The notes: generated from the sequence alone by a model not told the origin. Positions 26,027 to 35,000 are shown, numbered from the stretch's first letter. The stretch is DNA of 64,000 bases from Dickeya zeae NCPPB 2538 (GCF_000406165.1 NZ_CM001977.1:1928024-1992023); one strand, 5' to 3'. Numbers and translations are program-made.

Positions 26027-28129
26027 CTATGCGTTAAAAGGGTCAGTTCTGTCCAGCAGGTCGATACGACCGGCGACGTTAATGGACAGGTGCGATTCCA
26101 GTTCGGTGAATGACAGCACGGGGACGTGATGAAACTCGTCCTGTAACAGAATGCGCAGTGGACTGCGCAGGTCCTGCGCGACCAGGATCAGCGTTGATGG
26201 CGGCAGCATCGGTGGGAATGCACGTCGCAACTGGCCGAGCAGGGTGGCGGCGTATTCCTGGTTGAGAGCAAAGAAGGTGTCGTTTTGCGTCTGGCGCAAC
26301 GCATCACGCAGCAGCTCTTCGGTTTCTGGTGTCAGCAGCCAAACGGTAAGGCTGTCGTCCTGACTGTACTGATGGCAAATCTGAGCTTTCAGTTCCAGAC
26401 GCACATAGTCGGTCAGGGCGTTGATGTCGCGCTCATGCTGGCCGATATCGATCAGCGCTTCGGCAATCGGCCGCACTGAGCGCAGTGGCACCCGTTCTGA
26501 CGCCAGCCGTTGCAGCACACTGGCAAAACGCGATAGCGGCATGATGCGTTGCAGCTCCTGCGCCAGTTCCGGTTGTTCGCTCTCCAGCCAGGCGAGGATC
26601 GATTTGGTTTCCTGTAGCCCGATAAACTGTGCGCCGCTGCGATGCATCGCATTCTCCATACGCATCAGGATCAGCGTTTCCGCGCTCCAGGGACACAGTT
26701 GCGGCTGTTGCAGCATCGGGTGTTCTGGTGTCATCCACAGCAGGTGCTGTTCATCGCGGGCAGCAAGGCCAGGTATCATGCCGTCGTCCGGTGCGTCTTG
26801 CGGCAGCTGTTCGCGTGAAACGGCCAGCAACGGCACGCCGAAGCTGGCCCGCAACTGCGGAATTTCATAGACACAGAAGCGGAACTCATCTTCCGGTATG
26901 GCAGGGGTAAATTCGATATCAAACGAGGGCAAGGTAAAACCAAAGTGGTACACCAGCTGGTTGCGCAGGCGTCGGATGTTTTGCACCAGAACGGCCGTCG
27001 CCGCGGCGCTTTGCCATACCGTGTGAAACTGCAACAGGTAGGCACGGGTGGGGTTGAAACGCCGCAGGTCCTGATACCCGTTCTGGTCGGCAGGCAGGCT
27101 GTTGTTTGCCAGTAACGCATCCTGCAGGCCGTTTTGCTTGGCACGCCAGAGCTGGAATAACCCGCTGGTGAGCGAAACCAGACTGATCATCAGAAAAACC
27201 AGTGTTGGCATCCCCGGCAGCAGAGCGAAACCCAGCATGCCGACTGAGGAGATAATCCAGGCTTTGGGTTGGCTGGTTAGCTGTTCGGCAATTTCCCGGC
27301 CAATATTGTTGTCCGTTTGCTGGCCGTCGGCTGACACACGGGTGATGATCATCCCGGCGGTCAGGGAAATCAGCAACGCCGGGATCTGGGCAATCAACCC
27401 GTCGCCGATGGTCAACACCGAGTAGATATGCATGGCGTCACCGGCGGCCATGCCGTTTTGCAGTACGCCGATGGCGAAGCCACCAATCATGTTAATAAAC
27501 ACGATCACCAGACTGGCGATGGCATCCCCTTTCACAAACTTCATCGCGCCGTCCATCGCGCCGAACAGTTGGCTCTCTTTGGCGAGGTTTTCCCGGCGCT
27601 GACGAGCCTGTTGGGAATCAATCAGCCCGGCACGCAGGTCACTGTCGATGGACATTTGTTTACCGGGCATGGCATCCAGCGTAAAACGCGCGGCGACTTC
27701 CGCCACCCGCTCCGACCCTTTGGTAATGACCAGAAAGTTCACCACCGTCAGGATCAGGAAGATCACCAGACCGACCGCCAGGTTGCCGCCAACCACAAAG
27801 TTGCCGAAAGCCTCCACCACGTGACCGGCATCCTGTTGCAGCAGGATCTGCCGGGTGGTGGAGATAGACAGCGCCAGCCGAAACATGGTGGTCAGCAGCA
27901 GTACCGCCGGGAAGGTGGAAAACGCCAACGGTTTGGGCAGGTACATCGCCAGCACAATCAGCAGTGATGAAATACAGATGTTGAGCGCAATCAGCACGTC
28001 GATAAGATCGGTCGGCAGCGGGATGATCATCATGAACACTATTGCCATGACGATCACAGCACCCACTACCTCGGAGCGCTGCATCGCGCTCATGGCAAAA
28101 CGGTTAAGCCATACGATCAACACAGCCAT
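26027..28129 (-). CDS. hrcV: T3SS major export apparatus protein HrcV (SctV)
   Basis: A 700-residue FlhA/YscV-family protein, of normal length. The N-terminal half has about eight TM segments and the conserved LALSISTTRQIL and DAMPGKQMSIDSDLRAGLI cytosolic loop (FHIPEP region). The C-terminal half is the nonameric cytosolic ring that binds chaperones. It is highly conserved and gives firm support for the cluster identity. Only 3 bases separate it from hrpJ. Confidence 0.96.
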   Translation of the reverse strand: MAVLIVWLNRFAMSAMQRSEVVGAVIVMAIVFMMIIPLPTDLIDVLIALNICISSLLIVLAMYLPKPLAFSTFPAVLLLTTMFRLALSISTTRQILLQQDAGHVVEAFGNFVVGGNLAVGLVIFLILTVVNFLVITKGSERVAEVAARFTLDAMPGKQMSIDSDLRAGLIDSQQARQRRENLAKESQLFGAMDGAMKFVKGDAIASLVIVFINMIGGFAIGVLQNGMAAGDAMHIYSVLTIGDGLIAQIPALLISLTAGMIITRVSADGQQTDNNIGREIAEQLTSQPKAWIISSVGMLGFALLPGMPTLVFLMISLVSLTSGLFQLWRAKQNGLQDALLANNSLPADQNGYQDLRRFNPTRAYLLQFHTVWQSAAATAVLVQNIRRLRNQLVYHFGFTLPSFDIEFTPAIPEDEFRFCVYEIPQLRASFGVPLLAVSREQLPQDAPDDGMIPGLAARDEQHLLWMTPEHPMLQQPQLCPWSAETLILMRMENAMHRSGAQFIGLQETKSILAWLESEQPELAQELQRIMPLSRFASVLQRLASERVPLRSVRPIAEALIDIGQHERDINALTDYVRLELKAQICHQYSQDDSLTVWLLTPETEELLRDALRQTQNDTFFALNQEYAATLLGQLRRAFPPMLPPSTLILVAQDLRSPLRILLQDEFHHVPVLSFTELESHLSINVAGRIDLLDRTDPFNA

Positions 28130-28132
28130 CGG

Positions 28133-29287
28133 TTACCCCTTAGCCTGGGTTCGGTCGTTCTGCTGTTGTTTTTCGTACTGGGCGATATCGCCAATCAGAC
28201 CACGAATCAGTTGCAGGGCGGTGAGCCGGTTTTTGGCATCGCGCCACAGCGGGTGCGGCAGGTCATTAACCAGCGGCAGTAACCCGTTGAAAAACAGTAA
28301 CTGGCGTTGCATGTCCTGCCCGGCGACTTCACGGCCCAGATTGTGCAGATCGCGGGCATACGCCCCGTTGGCGCTCAGGCCAATCAACCGCCGCGTCAGG
28401 TCTACCGCGCCCAGTGTGCATTCCGGCATCCGCGACGCCAGCCTGGCCAGCAGTGACTGACTGGCCGACAGCGTATGGCTGAGTTGGCGTGAGTCGTTCA
28501 GGTTGCTGAGCATCCGGCTTAGCACCGTTTTTGAGATGGATGGCGCCAGCGAGGCGATATCCGCCGCCAGCGCGCGCTGGAGGGTGCGTAATCCGGCCGC
28601 GAAATGCTGAGCGTCAAAACGTTCCAGCAGAGCATCCAACAGGGCGGCGGGAGACTGTTGGTGGACAATGCGCTGGTAGTAAAGCTCACGCAGCGCTTGC
28701 TTCTGGTTTGGATCGGTACTGAACAGGGAGATAGCGGCGGCGGTATTCAGACCGGCCCGCACTTCCGGCCCTTTCTCTTGTTGCAACTGCGTCAGGCTCT
28801 GGCTGGCTGCCTGTGTGAGCGCAGCGTCCTGCTGCTGTTGTGCCTGACTTAACACATGGCGCAGCACGATATCGCTGCGTGCCGCATCACCGCCTGCCGC
28901 GTGCAGAATAGCATCGACCGATGGCGGCGATGACTGGCCCAACAGCACCTGCATCTGACGAATTTGCTGGTCAAGCGTCGGGTGTTTCGGGTTTTCCAGT
29001 AACTGAAACAGTTCCGTCAGTTTTTCGATACGTTCGATATTGGCCAGCATGCGGCTTTGCGGCTGGCTGATTTGCCGACGGCTAAGCGCCTTACTTTTGC
29101 GTTCAACCTGCTCGCCAAAGCTGGCTGTCACTTCTTCCATTGCATCGTTCAGCGCTTTGTCGTGCGACGGGCGGGCTTCGCTGGCTTTGGCCGGTGAGCC
29201 GACCGGCTCCTGGTCATCGATGTCGTTGTCGTTGATGGATGTGCTGCTGGTCGTGAGCACAGAAGAAACGTTGTTGAGTGAAATCAT
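28133..29287 (-). CDS. hrpJ: T3SS gatekeeper HrpJ (SctW)
   Basis: A 384-residue YopN/InvE/MxiC-family protein, first gene of the eleven-gene operon. The HrpJ domain spans about residues 55-220 (IERIEKLTELFQLLENPKHP; IRQMQVLLGQ). Gatekeepers hold back late substrates until the pilus is complete; HrpJ of P. syringae and Erwinia is also secreted and needed for harpin export. A canonical hrp box lies 46-73 bases upstream, so expression is HrpL-dependent. Confidence 0.92.
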   Translation of the reverse strand: MISLNNVSSVLTTSSTSINDNDIDDQEPVGSPAKASEARPSHDKALNDAMEEVTASFGEQVERKSKALSRRQISQPQSRMLANIERIEKLTELFQLLENPKHPTLDQQIRQMQVLLGQSSPPSVDAILHAAGGDAARSDIVLRHVLSQAQQQQDAALTQAASQSLTQLQQEKGPEVRAGLNTAAAISLFSTDPNQKQALRELYYQRIVHQQSPAALLDALLERFDAQHFAAGLRTLQRALAADIASLAPSISKTVLSRMLSNLNDSRQLSHTLSASQSLLARLASRMPECTLGAVDLTRRLIGLSANGAYARDLHNLGREVAGQDMQRQLLFFNGLLPLVNDLPHPLWRDAKNRLTALQLIRGLIGDIAQYEKQQQNDRTQAKG

Positions 29288-29332
29288 GGTCCTGTCCTGC
29301 CTGAAGCGGCCTCAGCGTTAGCGGTGTGCTGT

Positions 29333-29360
29333 TATGTGGCTGGACCTGATGCTGGGTTCC
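29333..29360 (-). promoter_or_regulatory. hrp box (HrpL promoter) for the hrpJ operon
   Basis: On the minus strand GGAACC, 15 bases, then CCACATA: a match to the HrpL-dependent consensus GGAACC-N15/16-CCACNNA. It lies 46 bases upstream of the hrpJ ATG and faces the operon. Confidence 0.92.
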
Positions 29361-29549
29361 CGTTAAATGATGCAAGTCAACAACGAAAAGTAACAATTAG
29401 TTATTATTTATATTTGAAATTATTTGATTGATTTGTTCTGCAAGAGCTTGCAATTCGGACCGAATTTCATGGGCAATAACTGGCGTAAAACGTCACGCAG
29501 AGAAAAAATAAATTATTATATAACAGTTGGTTAAGTGGTTTTCATGGGC

Positions 29550-29565
29550 TGGCACGCGCCTTGCT
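29550..29565 (+). promoter_or_regulatory. Sigma-54 promoter of hrpL
   Basis: TGGCACGCGCCTTGCT matches the -24/-12 consensus TGGCAC-N5-TTGCW perfectly. It ends 45 bases before the hrpL ATG at 29611. Known biology: hrpL in Dickeya needs RpoN and the enhancer-binding protein HrpS, encoded nearby. Confidence 0.92.
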
Positions 29566-29610
29566 CTCCCGGATGCGCCAATGAGGGCACAACGATGGAG
29601 AGTAAATGAA

Positions 29611-30165
29611 ATGGAAACTACTGCACTGAAACAATTGGATGTGTGTCAGGTTCATACCCCTGCCAATACCGTGGACTGGGAGCAGGTTTTCCGCCTGCAT
29701 GGCAAGCGACTGCAAAACTTCATTCGTAAGCGTGTATCGAACCGTGAGGATGTGGAAGATTTACAACAGATGACCTATCTGGAAGTGTTGAAAAACCGTG
29801 AGAAATTCGCCGGTGCTTCACGTCCGGAGACCTGGGTTTTCGGCATTGCTTTGAATCTGGTGCGTAATCACTTCAAGCAGGCGCGTTATCGCACCGTCGA
29901 TATCAGCGACGAGGTACTGGAGGCCGTGGAGGTGATGTCAACGGATATCGATCCCAGCCGGATTACCGAGTGTGATCACGCGTTGGACCGGGCTCTGGCC
30001 GCCAGTGCGCACTTGCCGGAGGACACACGCAAGATGTTAGTGATGCTGTTGGATGCCGATATCAGCTATCAGGATATTGCCACTCAGCTCAACATTCCCA
30101 TTGGTACTGTTCGTTCGCGTCTTTCCCGCGCCAGAGGATATCTGCGCCAGGCCGTTGATGCATAA
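29611..30165 (+). CDS. hrpL: ECF sigma factor HrpL
   Basis: A 184-residue extracytoplasmic-function sigma factor. Region 2 is seen in VFRLHGKRLQNFIRKRV and EDVEDLQQMTYLEVL; region 4 ends in DISYQDIATQLNIPIGTVRSRLSRAR, a helix-turn-helix reading the -35 GGAACC. The ATG at 29611 has GGAG 10 bases upstream. An upstream in-frame ATG at 29527 precedes the sigma-54 promoter, so it is excluded. HrpL is the master activator of every hrp box in this window. Confidence 0.96.
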   Translation: METTALKQLDVCQVHTPANTVDWEQVFRLHGKRLQNFIRKRVSNREDVEDLQQMTYLEVLKNREKFAGASRPETWVFGIALNLVRNHFKQARYRTVDISDEVLEAVEVMSTDIDPSRITECDHALDRALAASAHLPEDTRKMLVMLLDADISYQDIATQLNIPIGTVRSRLSRARGYLRQAVDA

Positions 30166-30171
30166 GCCCAG

Positions 30172-30198
30172 CCCCTGCGTGGTACACCCGCGCAGGGG
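30172..30198 (+). terminator. Hairpin after hrpL
   Basis: An 8-base perfect stem (CCCCTGCG / CGCAGGGG) with an 11-base loop starts 7 bases after the hrpL stop. No U tract follows, so termination may be partial. Confidence 0.45.
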
Positions 30199-30315
30199 AT
30201 GACTTATATTGCCATGCTCAGGAGGGCATCTCCCTGGAATCGGGAGATGAAGGAACCTGTCAGTCAGCATCAGGCTGTCGCCGCCACGTAGTGTGATGGT
30301 GCCGCCTAACAGGGT

Positions 30316-30348
30316 CGCAGGTCTTCTCACCTGAAGGTGGTGCCTGCG
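30316..30348 (+). terminator. Nested hairpin upstream of hrpX
   Basis: CGCAGG pairs with CCTGCG around an inner CACC/GGTG stem, followed by GCTTTCCTTT. It lies between hrpL and hrpX, 68 bases before the hrpX start. It could act as a terminator or attenuator. Confidence 0.35.
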
Positions 30349-30415
30349 GCTTTCCTTTCGCTGCCGACGCCTGTAAGCACGCGTTGGCAGGCTTAGCGCT
30401 AGCAAGGAGATGGCA

Positions 30416-31882
30416 ATGTTATATACCCCGACTTTCCGGCAACCCCAGCAGCCGGACGATGTACCGCCGCTGGAACTGGTGGATTTTGCCTTTAGCCGTA
30501 TCAAGGATGCCATTTATATCGTCAACGATAGGGAGCGGTTTTGTTACGTCAATGACGAGGCCTGTCGCATGCTGGGCTACAGTAGCCACGATTTTCGTCG
30601 CATGCAGATACACAACATCGATCTGAGCTGGAAAAAAGAAGAGGCGAATCGCCACTGGCGCGATCCGCGCTGCTGGAAGCGTGGGCTGACGTTTGAAACT
30701 CAGCACAAAACCCGCTCGGGGATGATCTTGCCGGTAGAAGTCAGCGTGAATCATTTTCTCCATAAAGGACGACAGTACAGTATGTGTGTAGTCAGGGATA
30801 TTCGTGAGCGTAAACAGAACGAGCAACTGGCCTATGCCCGGGAACAGGAATTCCAGGCGCTGGTCGAGAATTCACCGGATCTGATTACGCGCTTTGATCC
30901 AGAGCTTAACTGCCAGTACGCCAACCCGGCTACGCTGGCCCATTTGCGTTTTACCGCCGAGCAGTTACGTGGACGCAGGATGACGGATTTACTGCCGAAT
31001 GCCCGCTGTGCACAGCGGATTTTGCAACTGGTGAAACAGGTGGTAGATACACAAAGCAGCGTTGAGGGCGAACTGGAAGAGGACATGGGAGTAACGACGA
31101 CGCGCCATCGGGTTATCCACCACATTCGTTGTGTACCGGAGTTTGACCAGAACGGTCGGCTGACTTCGATTCTGACGGTCGGGCGCGATATCACCGCCAT
31201 ACGCTACGCCGAAAAAAAGCTCGAAAACTCTCACATGCAATTACGGTTGCTGGCGCGCCAGAGGGAGATTTCCCGTGAAGAGGAGCGTAAGCACATCGCC
31301 AGAGAAATTCATGATGAACTGGGTCAACACCTGACCTCCATGCGCATGAGCCTGTCGCTGATGCGTATGCAGTTTGCCCGCGATAATCCGCATATGCTGA
31401 CACAATTACAGAATTTAATGGCATTGTCTGATAAGACCATCCAGGTAGTGCGGCATGTCGCCACCCGGTTACGGCCCAACGTGCTGGACATGGGGTTAAC
31501 ACCGGCACTGGAGTGGCTGCGTGATGATTTTATTCGTCAGTATCGCTGCCCTTGTTTGTTGCATGCTCCAGAGCCGGAAGTGCTGCTCAATGATGAGTAT
31601 GCGACCGCGGCATTTCGGGTGGTACAGGAGTCGCTCACTAATATTGCACGGCACGCACAAGCGACACAGGTGGTGATTTCACTGGAAAATCGTGACGGCA
31701 TGATTGTGTTAAGCGTGCGCGACAACGGTAAAGGATTTGACGCTCAAACCTGTAAACCTAATGCCTTCGGCCTGATGAGTATGAAAGAACGTGGCCGGAT
31801 GCTGGGAGGTGAAGTGACGATAAACAGCCAGCCGGGAGTCGGTACGCTGGTTCGATTGACGTTTCCGCAGGATACCGCGTAA
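30416..31882 (+). CDS. hrpX: Two-component sensor kinase HrpX
   Basis: A 488-residue cytosolic histidine kinase without TM segments. Two PAS domains come first (about 22-130 and 145-265), then a HisKA_3 dimerisation helix with the phosphorylated His299 in REIHDELGQHL, and a HATPase domain with RVVQESLTNIARHA and VRDNGKGFD. This is the NarX/UhpB class that pairs with LuxR-type regulators. Start: AAGGAG directly abuts an ATG at 30410, so the ATG at 30416, with 6-base spacing, is preferred. HrpX with HrpY starts the cascade that activates hrpS. Confidence 0.93.
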   Translation: MLYTPTFRQPQQPDDVPPLELVDFAFSRIKDAIYIVNDRERFCYVNDEACRMLGYSSHDFRRMQIHNIDLSWKKEEANRHWRDPRCWKRGLTFETQHKTRSGMILPVEVSVNHFLHKGRQYSMCVVRDIRERKQNEQLAYAREQEFQALVENSPDLITRFDPELNCQYANPATLAHLRFTAEQLRGRRMTDLLPNARCAQRILQLVKQVVDTQSSVEGELEEDMGVTTTRHRVIHHIRCVPEFDQNGRLTSILTVGRDITAIRYAEKKLENSHMQLRLLARQREISREEERKHIAREIHDELGQHLTSMRMSLSLMRMQFARDNPHMLTQLQNLMALSDKTIQVVRHVATRLRPNVLDMGLTPALEWLRDDFIRQYRCPCLLHAPEPEVLLNDEYATAAFRVVQESLTNIARHAQATQVVISLENRDGMIVLSVRDNGKGFDAQTCKPNAFGLMSMKERGRMLGGEVTINSQPGVGTLVRLTFPQDTA

Positions 31883-31914
31883 CACAGATTTCTCTAAAGG
31901 GGACGAAAACGCGA

Positions 31915-32556
31915 ATGGATAGACTGATAAAACTGATGATCGCCGACGATCATGTGATTATGCGCGAAGGGTTAAAGCAGATCTTTGCATTAGACGAGAG
32001 TCTGGAAGTGGTGGCAGAGGCGGGAACTGGCTCACAGGTGCTCTCGCAACTGCGGGAATGTCAGGTTGATTTGCTGCTGCTGGATATGTGCATGCCAGGG
32101 ATTTGTGGCGAAGAGCTGATTATTCGCATTGTAGCGCAGTATCCGCGTCTGCCGATTCTGGTATTGAGCATGTACAGCGAACCGCAAATTGCCCGGCGGG
32201 TGCTAAAAAGCGGGGCGCTTGGCTATATCACGAAAGATAAAGATCCGGAGGCGTTGCTGTCGGCGATTCGCCGGGTTGCACAGGGCGCGCGCTATATTGA
32301 CCACAGCATCGCCGAGCAAATTGTGTTTGCAGATTGTCAGGCTCAAGGCGATGGGCGCCATGACCTGTTGACCACGCGCGAGCATCAGATCATGGTCATG
32401 CTGGCGCAAGGGTTGGGGGTGAATGCGATTGCCGATATGCTGGCCATCAGCAATAAAACCGTCAGCACCCATAAATCACGATTAATGGAGAAGATGCAGT
32501 TCACTACCAATGCGGATATTGTGAAATACGCATTGAGCCAGCGTTTAATCGTCTGA
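31915..32556 (+). CDS. hrpY: Two-component response regulator HrpY
   Basis: A 213-residue NarL/FixJ-type regulator. The receiver domain has the acidic pair DD at 11-12 and the phospho-acceptor Asp57 in LLLLDMCMPG. The C-terminal LuxR-type helix-turn-helix includes LLTTREHQIMVMLAQGLGVN and NKTVSTHKSRLMEKM. It is 32 bases downstream of hrpX with AGGGGA before the ATG. Known in related bacteria: phosphorylated HrpY activates hrpS. Confidence 0.95.
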   Translation: MDRLIKLMIADDHVIMREGLKQIFALDESLEVVAEAGTGSQVLSQLRECQVDLLLLDMCMPGICGEELIIRIVAQYPRLPILVLSMYSEPQIARRVLKSGALGYITKDKDPEALLSAIRRVAQGARYIDHSIAEQIVFADCQAQGDGRHDLLTTREHQIMVMLAQGLGVNAIADMLAISNKTVSTHKSRLMEKMQFTTNADIVKYALSQRLIV

Positions 32557-32932
32557 CGGTAAGCTACCGTATAGCCCCCGTGTTTGTCGCGACGAAAAGT
32601 TGCGATGGCAGAGGGGGCATTCCTGCCTGCAATTTCCGTAACACTCTGATTACACTCGTTTCCGGGGTAAGACTTTTCCTACTTCGCGCGCAGAAATCCC
32701 TACCTTAACTTCAGCGGTTGGCTGATGGTTTGTTTTGCCGCTGACGGTAATGTGTGCGCGTACCATCAATAATCTGTTAAGTCGGTCAGATTTATCGCTG
32801 TTAATCGTTAGCAAATCGTCAAGATAACGAGATGGTCGTCAGATAAGCAGGATGTCGTTACCCACGTAACGGCCTGACAGGGATAGGCCTGACAGCGCGA
32901 TAACGGAATACAGGAATAATACAGGAGTAGTC
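32557..32932. other. Intergenic region upstream of hrpS
   Basis: 376 non-coding bases. A small ACGGTA/TACCGT hairpin follows the hrpY stop. The stretch should contain the HrpY-activated hrpS promoter, but no confident binding site was identified. Confidence 0.5.
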
Positions 32933-33910
32933 ATGACGATAAGGAATAGCAATGTATTCGAGCAGTCACGTCATTGTGTCTCCCATGAGTCTTTGTTAAC
33001 CCCCCCTCTGGAAGATATACACGGTCCACTCTCTTCACTCATCCACACTATTGCCCCTCTCCATGTTGATATCGTACTGGAAGGAGAGACTGGCACCGGC
33101 AAAGATACGCTGGCGCGCCGTATTCATCAGCTTTCCGGTTGCTCCGGCCCGCTGGTGGCGGTGAATTGCGCCGCCGTGCCGGAAACACTGGCGGAAAGTG
33201 AATTGTTTGGCGTGGTATCCGGCGCGTATACCGGTGCCAGCCGTTCTCGCGCCGGATATCTGGAAACCGCAGATAAAGGCATCCTGTTTCTGGATGAAAT
33301 CGACAGTATGCCGCTAACGCTACAGGCGAAAATGCTGCGGGTACTGGAAAGTCGCGGTATCGAGCGGTTGGGCAGCACCCAGTTCAAACCGGTGAACATG
33401 CGGGTGATTGTCGCCACCCAAACGCCGTTGCACAAGCTGGTGGAAAAAGGGCGCTTTCGCCGTGACCTTTACTTCCGGCTGGATACGGTAAAAATTCAGT
33501 TGCCGACGTTACGTTCGCGTACAGAGATTATCCTGCCGCTGTTTCATCGTTTTTTGCGCGACGCCGCCGCGCGGCTGAAACGGCCGGTACCCGGTGTGTC
33601 AGCCATGATGCAGGAACAACTGTTGATGCATGACTGGCCCGGCAACATCCGTGAATTGAAAGCTGCCGCGGAACGCTGGGTGCTGGGGCTCTCACCGGTG
33701 CCGGTCGCCGCGAATGCTGAGAAGGCGGGGAGTGACGCGCCGTTGACATCACTGAAGGTGCGATTACGCCGCATTGAGCGTTTCCTGATTCAGGAGGCGT
33801 TGCAGCGTAACGATCACTGTATCGATAACGTCGTCAATGAACTGGGTATCCCCAAGCGCACGCTCTATCACCGTATCAAATTGCTGAATGTTGCCGTGCG
33901 CGGACTGTAG
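32933..33910 (+). CDS. hrpS: Sigma-54 enhancer-binding protein HrpS
   Basis: A 325-residue NtrC-family activator that lacks an N-terminal receiver domain, as HrpS proteins do. Walker A is GETGTGKD at 51-58; the sigma-54 contact loop is GAYTGA at 97-102 (Tyr variant of GAFTGA); Walker B is GILFLDEID near 115-123. A Fis-type helix-turn-helix is at the end (NVVNELGIPKRTLYHRIKLL). AGGAG lies about 6 bases before the ATG. HrpS with RpoN opens the hrpL promoter; HrpV, encoded at 49864, is the known antagonist. Confidence 0.96.
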   Translation: MTIRNSNVFEQSRHCVSHESLLTPPLEDIHGPLSSLIHTIAPLHVDIVLEGETGTGKDTLARRIHQLSGCSGPLVAVNCAAVPETLAESELFGVVSGAYTGASRSRAGYLETADKGILFLDEIDSMPLTLQAKMLRVLESRGIERLGSTQFKPVNMRVIVATQTPLHKLVEKGRFRRDLYFRLDTVKIQLPTLRSRTEIILPLFHRFLRDAAARLKRPVPGVSAMMQEQLLMHDWPGNIRELKAAAERWVLGLSPVPVAANAEKAGSDAPLTSLKVRLRRIERFLIQEALQRNDHCIDNVVNELGIPKRTLYHRIKLLNVAVRGL

Positions 33911-34001
33911 CACGAACCGCAGCGCCGATAGCCGCGTAAGTGGTTATTGATCAGGTCGGATCCTGTTATCACCACCAGGGGAAAAAAAGTGAATCTCTTG
34001 C

Positions 34002-34029
34002 GGAACTCCCCCTTAGGTTCTCCTACTTA
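34002..34029 (+). promoter_or_regulatory. hrp box upstream of hrpA
   Basis: GGAACT, 15 bases, then CTACTTA. This is a slightly imperfect match to GGAACC-N15-CCACNNA (T for the last C, T for C in the -10). It lies 86 bases before the hrpA ATG and is the only candidate in the hrpS-hrpA gap. Confidence 0.78.
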
Positions 34030-34114
34030 ACTTATGAACACGATGACTGTGTCTGTCGCCGGTTCACTGGCGAAATTTACTTTATCAATCAATTGTTAAC
34101 TGGAGATATCTATC

Positions 34115-34318
34115 ATGATGGGATTGTCTAACGCTGCTGCCATGACCAGTATGAAAATGCTGGACGCTACCGCTGCTCAGACGACATTAATGACCTCTGC
34201 CGCCCAGGCGCAGACCATGAAAACCAACGCTATTTCGTCCATCACCGATATGCAGATGGACTCTGCCACCAAAGCCATGAACTCCGGGCAGAAAGCGGCC
34301 AAAGCAATTCAGTTCTGA
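34115..34318 (+). CDS. hrpA: Hrp pilin HrpA
   Basis: A 67-residue small helical protein, MMGLSNAAAMTSMKMLDATA at the start and SGQKAAKAIQF at the end, Ala/Met/Thr-rich and lacking Cys and Trp. Size, composition and position right after hrpS match enterobacterial HrpA, the subunit of the extracellular Hrp pilus. A strong terminator follows directly, which would favour a high level of pilin mRNA relative to downstream genes. Confidence 0.9.
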   Translation: MMGLSNAAAMTSMKMLDATAAQTTLMTSAAQAQTMKTNAISSITDMQMDSATKAMNSGQKAAKAIQF

Positions 34319-34338
34319 TGTTGTGTGGGTAGTCGACT

Positions 34339-34366
34339 ACCGGGGGGAGCGTTCCCCCGGTTTTTT
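34339..34366 (+). terminator. Rho-independent terminator after hrpA
   Basis: An ACCGGGGG/CCCCCGGT stem with a 7-base loop is followed by a run of T. It is 21 bases after the hrpA stop and inside the hrp operon, so partial read-through is needed for hrpB onward unless another promoter exists. Confidence 0.85.
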
Positions 34367-34371
34367 GTCAC

Positions 34372-34566
34372 TATACCCGTCATACTTCAAGTTGCAGGTG
34401 TGTTGGCTGCGTTCATTCACCCGAATCACTTACCTGAGTAAGCTCATCGGGATTCACTCACTTGCCGCGTTACAAGGCTCTAATGAGCCTTGCCCTAAAG
34501 GGCCAACGCGTGGCGTTGTTCAACACGCGAGCGTGTTGTCCCGCAACTCGAATTATTTAGGGTATA
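34372..34566. repeat. ERIC element with an internal insertion (195 bp)
   Basis: The left part, TATACCCGTCATACTTCAAG onward, and the right part ending ATTATTTAGGGTATA are ERIC. About 68 extra bases (roughly 34472-34542) containing short inverted repeats (AAGGCTC..GAGCCTT; CAACACGC..GCGTGTTG) separate them. ERICs with an insertion of about 70 bp near this position are known in Yersinia. It lies between hrpA and hrpB. Confidence 0.85.
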
Positions 34567-34622
34567 AACGGCCACCAAAAAAGCATTCACCAAAAAACAG
34601 TCATCAAACGAGGAACGGACTC

Positions 34623-35000
34623 ATGATGAAAGTGACCCGCGTCAATGCGCCTCAGGGCGTTGCCAATGGTATTGCGAATAGCAATGCGCCGCGCAGTCTG
34701 GATCTCCCTGCGCAAGCGGATGTGAACTGGTTTAGCTCTGCGATCGAGCCCGCCGCCCCGGCAACACCGACCGCCGACAACAAGGCCTGGCTCGGGGCGA
34801 TGGCAGAGAAATCCGACAAGTTGGAAAACCTGCTGCAAAAAGCTGAGCGTCAGGTTGGTAAAAGCATCACCGGTAATAACCCGAAAGATGTGATGGATGC
34901 GACCCGAACATTGTCGTCGTTTTATCTGGAAAGTCTGCTTAACGCCAAGGTGGTGGCGAAAAGCGTTCAGAGTCTGGAAAAACTGACCAACCTGCAATAA
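34623..35000 (+). CDS. hrpB: T3SS inner-rod protein HrpB (SctI-like)
   Basis: A protein of about 125 residues, starting at tandem ATGs (34623/34626) with AGGA 8 bases upstream. The long frame reaching back to 34323 runs through the ERIC and is excluded. The C-terminal part (NNPKDVMDATRTLSSFYLES, then SVQSLEKLTNLQ) is helical, as in YscI/PrgJ inner-rod proteins. Its place between hrpA and hrcJ is diagnostic. The ERIC insertion separates it from the hrpA promoter. Confidence 0.88.
   Translation: MMKVTRVNAPQGVANGIANSNAPRSLDLPAQADVNWFSSAIEPAAPATPTADNKAWLGAMAEKSDKLENLLQKAERQVGKSITGNNPKDVMDATRTLSSFYLESLLNAKVVAKSVQSLEKLTNLQ

Larger units (their letters stand above)
29288..29610. other. Divergent control region between hrpJ and hrpL
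   Basis: About 320 bases with the hrpJ hrp box at one end, the hrpL sigma-54 promoter at the other, and a strongly AT-rich centre (29390-29530). An AT-rich centre is suited to HrpS and IHF binding and DNA bending; no specific sites were assigned. Confidence 0.6.

Noticed and set aside
30252..30287. GGAACC followed by CCAC between hrpL and hrpX
   Set aside because: The spacing is 26 bases, far from the 15-16 required for a hrp box.
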